Translations under genes and position numbers: made by a program
Assembly: GCA_018816735.1 (NCBI GenBank)
Contig: JAHIVH010000111.1
Span: forward strand, 1 to 46,855
Direction of reading: 5' to 3'
Origin: Pseudomonadota bacterium
Lineage (GTDB): Bacteria; Desulfobacterota; Desulfobacteria; Desulfobacterales; JAHIVH01
Length of the DNA stretch: 46,855 bases
Part shown: positions 1 to 8,002 of the stretch, piece after piece
Layout of the letters: each line of letters starts with the position of its first letter
Position numbering within the stretch: the stretch's first letter is position 1
The notes under the pieces: model-generated
The model's input: the letters and a program-made list of their open reading frames with translations, nothing else
Databases searched by the model: none
What the model was told of the DNA's origin: nothing

Positions 1-44
1 CGGTTACAAGTGGAGATTTCTCATCGTCTGATATTTTTTTTGTG

Positions 45-99
45 AGCCCTGAAATGTTCATATTTAGGGCTATAACACTAGCAAAGCTAGAAGTCTAGA
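45..99 (+). promoter_or_regulatory. Leader region with stacked inverted repeats upstream of the BREX operon
   Basis: The 168 bases before the first BREX gene contain several short inverted repeats: AGCCCT (45-50) with AGGGCT (66-71), CTAGC-AAA-GCTAG (78-90), and a TCTAGA palindrome next to it. TATAAC at 71-76 could serve as a -10 box. No long ORF is supported here. Such repeats could be an operator for BREX expression or the end of an upstream transcript; the sequence does not decide between them. Confidence 0.3.
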
Positions 100-168
100 T
101 TTATTTTCATACTACCACATATTTTTTGAGATGTTACGCTTATCATTCCTAATATCGGAACAGGCCGT

Positions 169-579
169 TTGACACGCGAACTCATTCGAAAGCGCCTTTC
201 AGAAAAATTCCCCGAGGCAAAAAGCATAGTTGATTGTGGTCAAGCCATTGTAGAAGCCCTCACTGCTGGCGGGGTTGTTAAAGCTGATAGGACGAAGATT
301 AGCTTTGCATATCGCGAAATTCCAGTGACGTCATTCGCATTTATTTTGCATAGTGAGTTTCCCGAACCAGGCATGTATGACATCCGCAAACTTGATGAAA
401 ATCATATGATTCGGACCATGCTTTGGAACCCAGAGCATTTACTCCATGCTCTTTATGAGTTGCGTAATCAGGGGCTGATCAGCAAGGTCTCGGAAATAGA
501 TAACATTCGTCAGTTTACGATCAAGCACACGCTCGCCAGTGTGGTCGATCAAATCGTCTATAAAAGGAAAGCTCCATGA
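169..579 (+). CDS. Small BREX-locus protein, winged-helix-like (possible BrxA counterpart)
   Basis: First gene of the BREX operon, 136 aa. I do not recognise a named family with certainty. The sequence is mostly alpha-helical with the feel of two winged-helix units: an N-terminal helix-rich part (ELIRKRLSEKFPEAKSIV), a middle region FPEPGMYDI, and a C-terminal helix pair (HLLHALYELRNQGLI) typical of a DNA-binding fold. In classical BREX loci the first gene is brxA, a small DNA-binding protein, so position and size fit, but sequence similarity was not evident to me. The called start is TTG; the frame stays open upstream to about 130 and reads protein-like (LIIPNIGTGR) but has no ATG or GTG, so the N-terminus is uncertain. 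It overlaps the next gene by 4 bases (ATGA), implying translational coupling. Confidence 0.7.
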   Translation: MTRELIRKRLSEKFPEAKSIVDCGQAIVEALTAGGVVKADRTKISFAYREIPVTSFAFILHSEFPEPGMYDIRKLDENHMIRTMLWNPEHLLHALYELRNQGLISKVSEIDNIRQFTIKHTLASVVDQIVYKRKAP

Positions 580-1100
580 AGCACACTGAGATCATTGAAG
601 CCATTCGTCAAAAGCTAACAGTTCCTGGCGGACGACATTTGTATGGCGTTCTGGGAACTTACAGCCTAATCAATGGCTTTGCAAAGAAACTTCATCAGGC
701 AAAGACCACAGAAGGCGATCCTTTCCCTAAACCTGTCAATGTAAATCGGGGTATTCTGGACGCCATACCGGACGATGAATTTAAACAGCTTGCCGAAAAT
801 GAAGCAAAGCGGCCCGAACCTACGGCTGCTCATGTGGCCAGGGCATTTGAACGGTTTCTACGCGCAAACCTCACCGGCAAAGGCATCCTTGTCCTATCTA
901 ATTTAGAAATGTTATTTGCATACCACATCGAGCTGAATCTGCTTCGAACGATGGCTGCAGATGAAGATCGGGTGTTGCTCCTCTTGCCTGGCCGAAGATC
1001 AGGAGGCCGGGTCATCATGTTTCATGAAATGGAAGAAGGTGATTATACACTGCCTACAAATCTGATAGCTGAAAACCATCTATGGGAGATTAGGGAATAG
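576..1100 (+). CDS. BrxF/BrxB-like small BREX protein with degenerate P-loop region
   Basis: 174 aa, translationally coupled to the preceding gene. Its layout resembles the small P-loop-type BREX proteins: an N-terminal strand and loop where a Walker A would lie (HLYGVLGTYSLINGF, about residues 21-35) that lacks GKT/GKS, then PVNVNRGILD, then a Walker-B-like strand ILVLSNLEMLF (about 104-114), then VLLLLPGRRSGGRVIMF (about 133-149). The last segment is reminiscent of the BrxB (DUF1788) end, and the overall pattern of BrxF from type 3 BREX. I infer a structural accessory protein of the BREX complex that has lost nucleotide binding. Family membership is by pattern only and needs a profile search. 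Confidence 0.6.
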   Translation: MKHTEIIEAIRQKLTVPGGRHLYGVLGTYSLINGFAKKLHQAKTTEGDPFPKPVNVNRGILDAIPDDEFKQLAENEAKRPEPTAAHVARAFERFLRANLTGKGILVLSNLEMLFAYHIELNLLRTMAADEDRVLLLLPGRRSGGRVIMFHEMEEGDYTLPTNLIAENHLWEIRE

Positions 1101-1102
1101 TC

Positions 1103-3649
1103 ATGGCCAGGAAATACGACCCAAGAGAAAGAAACCTCTTTAAAGAAGAAGTTCCAAAAATGCCAGAAGGTTACTATTCAGGTGACAAACCGAACTCGAA
1201 ACTGCGAGCCTTCGTAGAGCAGCATTTGAAAGAGCGACCCTACAATCCGGAAACAGACGACTACAATGTGCCAGCTTTTGATAAGCCCATCGAAACTACC
1301 AAGGCCACTGCCATTTACAACATGCATACCTACTGGTCCAAGAAACCGCATGACGCAATTCGTCAGTACATCCGGCATTACACCAAGCCTGGTGATATAG
1401 TCCTTGACCCCTTTTGCGGGTCTGGTGGTACAGCTTTATCTGCACTAATTGAGGGTCGCAAGGCTATTGCTATAGACCGTTCGCCTGCAGCAACATTTAT
1501 CACTAAGAACTACTGCACGCCGGTAGACGTTGATGAACTGCAGCTGGCCTTCGAGGAGCTAAAGCGTAAGGTCAAACCGGAGATTGATTGGCTTTATGAG
1601 ACAAAATGCGACCGATGTGGCGGAAAAGCGACAACAACCTACACTGTGTATTCGCAGGTTTTTCAATGTCAAAGATGTTTGGAGAAGGTTCCGCTTTTCG
1701 ATTGCGTAGAGGTCGGAGTTACAACAGGAAAGGGCAAGCCCAAGAAGATTAGTGCCTGTCCTCATTGCCACAATCGGGGTATTGTGGAAGAAATAAGCAC
1801 ACGGGCCGAGAAGTTCGGTACTGTGCCGGTACTGGTGAACTATATCTGCGAAGGTCGATGTAAGCCAAAGCGAGCCGAGCGGCGGTATAACGATCTGGAT
1901 AGGAAAAAGAGAGAATACTTCCAAAAATATGATCTTGGGAAAATAAAGGAGATCGAGGAAAAAAAAATTCCTCATTGGTATCCCAACGATCGAATGATGC
2001 ATGTTGAGTCTGATACTGAGCCTTGGGGGGATGAATGGCGGCCTGGACGTAACTTCCGAACAGTAGCAGAGCTTTTTACTAAACGAAACGTTTGGGCTTT
2101 AGCTTCGATTTTGAAAACAGCATCCCAGATCCAAAAACCTTACAATGATATTCTGAAATCCACAGTGTCTTCTTTCCTTCTAAATCTTTCTAAACTTTAT
2201 AAGCATCGCGAAGGAGGTGGTGGTCAACCTACAGGTAACTACTATATTCCACAAATTAATCGCGAAAATGAAGCTTGGTCGGCATTCGAACGAAAATATA
2301 AAGATACATTTGAAGCTCATTGTCAGCTTCCTATTTTAATAAAGTGCTCAGAGATAATCGTTTCAACTGACAACGCAATTTCTTTTACTGATATCCCGTC
2401 AAACAGTGTCGATATAGTTTTCACCGATCCACCCTATGCTGGAAAATATCAATATGGCGAACTGAATTTTATTTGGGAAAGTTGGCTACAATTGGATAAT
2501 CATTGGCATGCCGATGAGATAACAATTAATATGACACGTGGAAAGACAGAAGTAGACTGGACGGATCTTATGCAAAAGGCCATGTCGGAGTGTTATCGGG
2601 TTTTAAAACCGGGACGATGGCTGGCATTGTGTTACCATGATACCTCAGAGGGAACGTGGTCTCTAATTCAGGACATTATGGCGGAAGTCGGCTTTTTACC
2701 GGACAGTGGGAGTGATGCTTTATATATTGATACTGGGCAAAAAACATATAATCAAACCCAAGCTGAAAAGGTGACCAAAAGAGACCTTATCATAAATTTT
2801 CGTAAGCCAAAACCGGGCGAGGTAACAGCAGATGTCGCTATTACCGGCAACGAAGACAAAACAACCTTCAACGAGAAAGTTGTCCAAATAATACGGGATT
2901 ATCTCGGTGCCAACCCCGGCAGCTCGAAAGACCGTGTTTATGATGAGGTGGTAAGTCGAATGGTCCGTAGCGGCCAGATGGAAGCCCATGATTTCAATGA
3001 ACTCCTTGGGCAAATAGCGGAGGAGGCCAAAATTGAGAGTGGTAAAAATGGAGGCGGTCGCTGGTATTTGAAAGAAACCGAGTTGGTGATCGTTGATGCC
3101 GCCGAAAACGCTCGTGAAGACTCGGCAGCCGAGAAAATTGGTTTGTTCATTAATAAGTTTCTTAAGAAGAACCCTGGTGACGAAGGTGTCCATTACAGCG
3201 ACCTTTTTGAGAATTATATTTACGCGATCAAGGACAAACCTCGCCGTCAACTGGGAGAATTCCTTCCTGATTATTTTTACAAAACAGAACAAGGCACATG
3301 GCGAATGCCCGCATCCGAGGAAGAGGAAAAAGTCAAACGTGAAGCCCGAGTTAAGGGATTGGGTCGAAGGGTAAAACGTTATATTGCTCAGCTTGAGCAG
3401 GGGGCTATTATTCCTGAACACGAACGACCTAATGATGCCACCCTCGCTGAATGGATACGCCACTGCAAACGGGCCGGACTATACGAACAGGGCAAGCTAC
3501 TGTATGAAAAAGGTGGCCTTAACACCGACAACCTACTCGAGGAGGCCATGGTCAATGTCGAAGAAGATTATCAGGTTTGCGCACGGATGCTGTCGCGCGA
3601 AGTCAGTAAACCCAAGCAGCGTCGTAGCAGAAAAAAAGCGGAGGAATAA
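1103..3649 (+). CDS. BREX-associated DNA methyltransferase with Zn-ribbon insert
   Basis: 848 aa. N-terminal segment HTYWSKKPHDAIRQYI (about 73-88) is a motif-X-like region, followed by the AdoMet-binding motif DPFCGSGGT (about 101-109) and, far downstream, the catalytic motif DPPY (about 443-446). Between them lie Cys pairs CDRC...CQRC (about 171-196) and CPHC (about 218-221) with more Cys after it, a zinc-ribbon insert as in COG1743/DUF1156-type adenine methylases. The C-terminal 250 residues are helical and charged and could be target recognition or partner binding. In BREX the methyltransferase marks host DNA, and protection of self depends on it; here it replaces the usual PglX and stands before the ATPase gene rather than after it. 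A typical N6-adenine specificity is inferred from DPPY. The start has an ATG three bases after the previous stop. Confidence 0.85.
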   Translation: MARKYDPRERNLFKEEVPKMPEGYYSGDKPNSKLRAFVEQHLKERPYNPETDDYNVPAFDKPIETTKATAIYNMHTYWSKKPHDAIRQYIRHYTKPGDIVLDPFCGSGGTALSALIEGRKAIAIDRSPAATFITKNYCTPVDVDELQLAFEELKRKVKPEIDWLYETKCDRCGGKATTTYTVYSQVFQCQRCLEKVPLFDCVEVGVTTGKGKPKKISACPHCHNRGIVEEISTRAEKFGTVPVLVNYICEGRCKPKRAERRYNDLDRKKREYFQKYDLGKIKEIEEKKIPHWYPNDRMMHVESDTEPWGDEWRPGRNFRTVAELFTKRNVWALASILKTASQIQKPYNDILKSTVSSFLLNLSKLYKHREGGGGQPTGNYYIPQINRENEAWSAFERKYKDTFEAHCQLPILIKCSEIIVSTDNAISFTDIPSNSVDIVFTDPPYAGKYQYGELNFIWESWLQLDNHWHADEITINMTRGKTEVDWTDLMQKAMSECYRVLKPGRWLALCYHDTSEGTWSLIQDIMAEVGFLPDSGSDALYIDTGQKTYNQTQAEKVTKRDLIINFRKPKPGEVTADVAITGNEDKTTFNEKVVQIIRDYLGANPGSSKDRVYDEVVSRMVRSGQMEAHDFNELLGQIAEEAKIESGKNGGGRWYLKETELVIVDAAENAREDSAAEKIGLFINKFLKKNPGDEGVHYSDLFENYIYAIKDKPRRQLGEFLPDYFYKTEQGTWRMPASEEEEKVKREARVKGLGRRVKRYIAQLEQGAIIPEHERPNDATLAEWIRHCKRAGLYEQGKLLYEKGGLNTDNLLEEAMVNVEEDYQVCARMLSREVSKPKQRRSRKKAEE

Positions 3650-3652
3650 ATA

Positions 3653-6600
3653 ATGGCCGATGACCTTTTTACAAATAGAAAGAACCTCGCCGATATCTGC
3701 ACAGTTCCGGACAAGATAATTTCCGTCTATTCCCTGGAGAAGCATGTCTGGGCCGATTCCAACTCTGAGAACAGCCGTAAGGCACGTAAGCCTGAGTTGC
3801 AGACTATTGAGGAGTTTCAAATAGATCCGGTGCGGCCATTCCTAACGGATATTTTGCGCAATATCGCCGCCCCCTGGAAGCGGGATCGAAAAGAAAATCC
3901 GGTTGGCCAGGGTTACTGGATTCAGGCAGAATTTGGCTCCGGCAAATCCCACCTTCTCTGCTGTCTTTCCTCATTGACGCTTGGGAGAAAGGACGCCTGG
4001 GCAATAATAAAGAAAAAAGAAGATGCCTCTGGCCGGGGTAAGCGTGAGTCACTTTATCGTTTTTGGGAGGAAGGAATTGAATCTAAAAGCGGCAAAGGAA
4101 CCAAAGGTATTTTTGTTATCGTAAAGACACTGGTGGGGGCCGGTAGCGGGACGGTTGGTCTGACCGATAAAGGACGTAGGCTTTCAGAGTACATTCTCGA
4201 TGCTGTAAAAGACCAGATTCAAATCGAGCTTGGCAAAAATATATCACTGTATCCAGTAGAACTGTTGGCTGACCGGTTCATAAACGATGATTTGGAACGG
4301 TATCGAAAAGACCTGGCAAAATTCTTACGTGACTCGAGGTTTTTCGATGAAGATGAATTTGAAGAGATTGACGATTTTATCCGTACTATCCAGCAGGACA
4401 AAACACCTGAATATAAACGAAGTTGCGGCAATAAACTGTGGCGCTTCTATACCGAATACTTGAAAGTCCAGCCCCAGATAGCTGCCGAGACCGAGGACAT
4501 CCTTCAGCATATGGTGGAAACAATTCTATCCGAAGGATATAGCGGAATTCTGCTGGTATTGGACGAAGTATCGCTCTTTATGAAGAACCGGGATGAAGAT
4601 CAGCGCACTGATGACGAAAAGACTCTGGTTGTTTTGTCCAATCGCCTGGCAAAGATCCACAACCTTCCCATTTGGACAGTTTGTGCAGCCCAACAAGCCA
4701 TCGAAAGCAAGATGGGGGTAAAAAACATTATTGCTGATGATCGATTGAAACTTGTGAAGCTTCTCGAAGAGGATAAAGATTATTACGACATCGTCCTCGC
4801 TCGTGTGCGGGAAATTAAAGCCCCTACCGCCATCAACAACTATTATTTGCATTACAAACGTGGATTTACATGGCCAAATAGCATCGGTGAAACGGACTTC
4901 CGTCACTTTTTCCCATTTCATAAGCCTGCTATTGAGGTCTTACGGGCAATCACCTATGAGTTGACCACAACCCGATCCGCGATCCATTTCATGCATCAGA
5001 CCTTGAAGCACCAAATCAAAAGCAAGGGCCGTGAGCTTATTCGTCTATGGGAGTTATTTGATGAAGCTGTGCGGTATGAGGAAGACCCAAGCGGAGTTCA
5101 TGCAGGACTTGTTGCTATTAAAACTAAACGTGAAACTGAATATCGGGCATACGAGGCATGCAAGCGCCAAATTGACGGCCTGACCAAGGGTTATCTGAAG
5201 GTGCATCGTGATAAAGGTGTTAAGGTAATCCAGACGCTCTTTCTTTACCATATCGCCAGAACACGCCAGCAAGGCATCACACCGGAAGATATCGCAAATT
5301 CGGTACTCATTGAGCGGGATACCGAAGCAAATCCGGATGAAAACAACCAGCACTACGAAACCATAGCTGACAACCTAAAAAAAGAGCTACGTCAAATTGT
5401 CCAGGCATTCGATGAAGAGAAACGGCCCAGATACCGTTTTGACCCTGTTTTTACAGGTGTCGACCCTCGGGATGAATTCAGTAAGGCAAGAGACGAAGCT
5501 GAATCCAATGAGGCCATGCAAAAGGAGGCCTGGGACCACCTACTGGCATTGGATGAATGGCCGATACGTAACCGCCAGATGACCATCGATCTGTCAAGCG
5601 GTGTGAGGTCCACTTTCCGGGATATAGCACCTTTTATTGCACCTTGGGAGGACAAGAGTGCAGCTCGCGCCGGGGACCGAAATTTGGATGTCATCTGGCA
5701 GGGACGACAAATTACAGGACGTGTTGGAATGAGGGATCTTGGGAGAATGTTTTCGGATAACCAGCCCTTGCCGCCAATTGAAAGTGACCAGACGGATCTT
5801 GATTTCGCAGTTTATATCGGCACACGGTTTGTGGCCGATACGACAGTTCTCAAGTTGATCGAACGGCGCAAGGATCCCCGAGTCCTTTTATGGACCCCTG
5901 CGGAGCTGACCCAGGAGGAACGGGACCGACTTATCGATTTTGCCGCTTATCGGAAGCTCATTTCCAGTTGGCAGGGAAAGGAAACCGAAGATGCAGTAGC
6001 AGTGGTTAATTGGGTTTCCAATTCACTTCAGGCAGATCTCGCTAAGATTGTTAAAATCGTAGATAACAGTTATGCCCGAGGCCGAGTCGACGCGATGAAC
6101 AATACACAAATGGAGTTTCGTGTGGCCGGTGGATTGGCGGCTATACTTACACCTTTGGTAGATCGGGTCCTCACGGCGGCATATGTATCCAGGGACATTA
6201 AGTTTGAGCCACCCTTTATTTTCCGTAAGGAAGAAGGGGTAAAGGTCATCAATGGCATCGTTAAAACTGGAAATATTCCCAAAGGGGCAAAACCCAATCA
6301 GAACATCAGTGCCGCTCAGAACTTCGGTTTCGGCCTGAATATCATGAAAAAAAGTGCCGAGAAGGAACTGGATGTTTCGAGCAATATGTATGTACAGGAC
6401 ATATGGACGTTCATCGATGATAAATTGACCGATGATGGGCAAACTATGAAGGTTGACACCCTATATAAAAATTTCATGGGCATCGGTGGCCCAAAGGATT
6501 ATGGCCTTACTCGACGCATGGTTCAGCTTTACATGCTTTGTCTTGTCCGGGATGGGCGGGCACGTGTCACCCTGGGGGCAAAGGCTGGGCTTGCCATTCC

Positions 6601-7990
6601 CATGCTTGATTATTCGAATATTGCAGATGTGGATTTTTCTACCAAAGTATTAGATGGATTGAGTGAGGTCCAGAAAGTAGCCAAACCGGAGAATTGGGAT
6701 GTCTTGAGACCATATGCAGAGAAACTCCTGGAGGTTGAAATACCCGTTACTCAAGATGATGCCATTATCTCCGATCATAGAGTAAAACTAAGACAGCTAT
6801 TTGTTCAGGAAAAAGAAATTTCATCTCGGATTGTAACAAGGGCACAGAGCCTGTTTGATGTGTTGAAGTCGGATAATCCTTATAAAACCGAACTGGATCA
6901 GGTTTTGAAACTCTTTGCCTCAAGTATTGACGGGGGCGACGATATCCACCTTATATTATATGCGCTCAAAGAGGCTATGGGTTATCAGGCTTTTGATACA
7001 AATATGGCAAATTCTGTCGAGGTGGATGATCTCGCTATCAGGCTTAAAAATTATAAGGATATTCGGACCTTTCTTGAATATGAGGCAGAACTCCGGACTG
7101 CCCATGCTTATTGTGCTGTCACACTCGGGGATCAAAAAGAACTCTCAAATGCCCGAAAATCTATCGAAAAAGTCCGAGCAAAGCTTGGCAGCCTGAAAGA
7201 CTATATCGATTCTGATGTGAAGCTGAAGACCGAACTTATAGGTCATTTCCCGCCAGTCGAGGGGGAAAAGGACACGATTGCCGCCATGATCCGTGAGTAC
7301 TCGTCTACATACTTACCAATGCACGAATCCGTAATGAATAAAATCGATGATAGTCGGAAAAAATTTCAGGACGCTATAACAGGAACCGACATAATGGTCC
7401 TGGGAGTTCTGGATGGGATCACGGCACTTCAACCAGCAAGCACGGATAAGTTGGTTACTGACCTGGAGGAAATTGGCACTAAAGTGTTCGAGTGTCCGTC
7501 GCCATCTCGCGCTTCCGTTGAGGATCATCTGCGGAGTGGCCCGTTTCACGAATGCGGATTATCATTTGTGAATGCGTCAATTTATGTGCAGGTGGCAGAA
7601 GGTGCCGCCCAAACAGCCCACCAATTGCTCAATGAGGCATATCGAAAAAAAATGGAAGTATTTTTGAATCCTGCTGTTCGAAAACGGCTGGAGCAGGGCA
7701 AGACAGAATCGGTCATCGATAGCCTTTTGTCATGTCAAACCATTGATGAGCTTCGTGAATATTTCATCAAGGCTGTTCAGGAAATACCAGGGATAGTTGA
7801 AATTATCAATAAGTATCTCAAGCGTATCAGTGTGAAGCGCGTCAGAATAGCGGATTTTAAGCCAAAAACAAGTACAATTCAAAAGGATCAGATCAAGAAA
7901 GTGGCAGAGGAATTCAACCATTTTCTTGAATTACAGTTCAATGATAACGAGGGAGACGAAGACTCCCTTCCAATGCTTCTGTTGGAGTAG
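3653..7990 (+). CDS. brxC: BrxC/PglY-like large P-loop ATPase of the BREX system
   Basis: 1445 aa, the size range of BrxC/PglY. Walker A is AEFGSGKSH (about residues 92-100) and Walker B is ILLVLDEVSLF (about 296-306), with a following AAA+ sensor-type segment (LPIWTVCAAQQ, about 339-349). The remaining 1000 residues are alpha-helical with probable coiled-coil parts near 1150-1250. BrxC proteins are AAA-like ATPases that assemble with the BREX methyltransferase and PglZ. The gene begins four bases after the methyltransferase stop (TAAATAATG) and is followed by pglZ after 12 bases, so all are one transcript. It may match what databases call DUF6079; assignment to BrxC/PglY rests on motif positions, size and context. 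Confidence 0.82.
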   Translation: MADDLFTNRKNLADICTVPDKIISVYSLEKHVWADSNSENSRKARKPELQTIEEFQIDPVRPFLTDILRNIAAPWKRDRKENPVGQGYWIQAEFGSGKSHLLCCLSSLTLGRKDAWAIIKKKEDASGRGKRESLYRFWEEGIESKSGKGTKGIFVIVKTLVGAGSGTVGLTDKGRRLSEYILDAVKDQIQIELGKNISLYPVELLADRFINDDLERYRKDLAKFLRDSRFFDEDEFEEIDDFIRTIQQDKTPEYKRSCGNKLWRFYTEYLKVQPQIAAETEDILQHMVETILSEGYSGILLVLDEVSLFMKNRDEDQRTDDEKTLVVLSNRLAKIHNLPIWTVCAAQQAIESKMGVKNIIADDRLKLVKLLEEDKDYYDIVLARVREIKAPTAINNYYLHYKRGFTWPNSIGETDFRHFFPFHKPAIEVLRAITYELTTTRSAIHFMHQTLKHQIKSKGRELIRLWELFDEAVRYEEDPSGVHAGLVAIKTKRETEYRAYEACKRQIDGLTKGYLKVHRDKGVKVIQTLFLYHIARTRQQGITPEDIANSVLIERDTEANPDENNQHYETIADNLKKELRQIVQAFDEEKRPRYRFDPVFTGVDPRDEFSKARDEAESNEAMQKEAWDHLLALDEWPIRNRQMTIDLSSGVRSTFRDIAPFIAPWEDKSAARAGDRNLDVIWQGRQITGRVGMRDLGRMFSDNQPLPPIESDQTDLDFAVYIGTRFVADTTVLKLIERRKDPRVLLWTPAELTQEERDRLIDFAAYRKLISSWQGKETEDAVAVVNWVSNSLQADLAKIVKIVDNSYARGRVDAMNNTQMEFRVAGGLAAILTPLVDRVLTAAYVSRDIKFEPPFIFRKEEGVKVINGIVKTGNIPKGAKPNQNISAAQNFGFGLNIMKKSAEKELDVSSNMYVQDIWTFIDDKLTDDGQTMKVDTLYKNFMGIGGPKDYGLTRRMVQLYMLCLVRDGRARVTLGAKAGLAIPMLDYSNIADVDFSTKVLDGLSEVQKVAKPENWDVLRPYAEKLLEVEIPVTQDDAIISDHRVKLRQLFVQEKEISSRIVTRAQSLFDVLKSDNPYKTELDQVLKLFASSIDGGDDIHLILYALKEAMGYQAFDTNMANSVEVDDLAIRLKNYKDIRTFLEYEAELRTAHAYCAVTLGDQKELSNARKSIEKVRAKLGSLKDYIDSDVKLKTELIGHFPPVEGEKDTIAAMIREYSSTYLPMHESVMNKIDDSRKKFQDAITGTDIMVLGVLDGITALQPASTDKLVTDLEEIGTKVFECPSPSRASVEDHLRSGPFHECGLSFVNASIYVQVAEGAAQTAHQLLNEAYRKKMEVFLNPAVRKRLEQGKTESVIDSLLSCQTIDELREYFIKAVQEIPGIVEIINKYLKRISVKRVRIADFKPKTSTIQKDQIKKVAEEFNHFLELQFNDNEGDEDSLPMLLLE

Positions 7991-8002
7991 GAGGGAGAGC
8001 CG

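Noticed and set aside
2720..3463. Long - strand frame (247 aa) opposite the first methyltransferase
   Set aside because: It lies antisense to a clear methyltransferase gene, has no ribosome site and no recognisable motif; it is a shadow frame.
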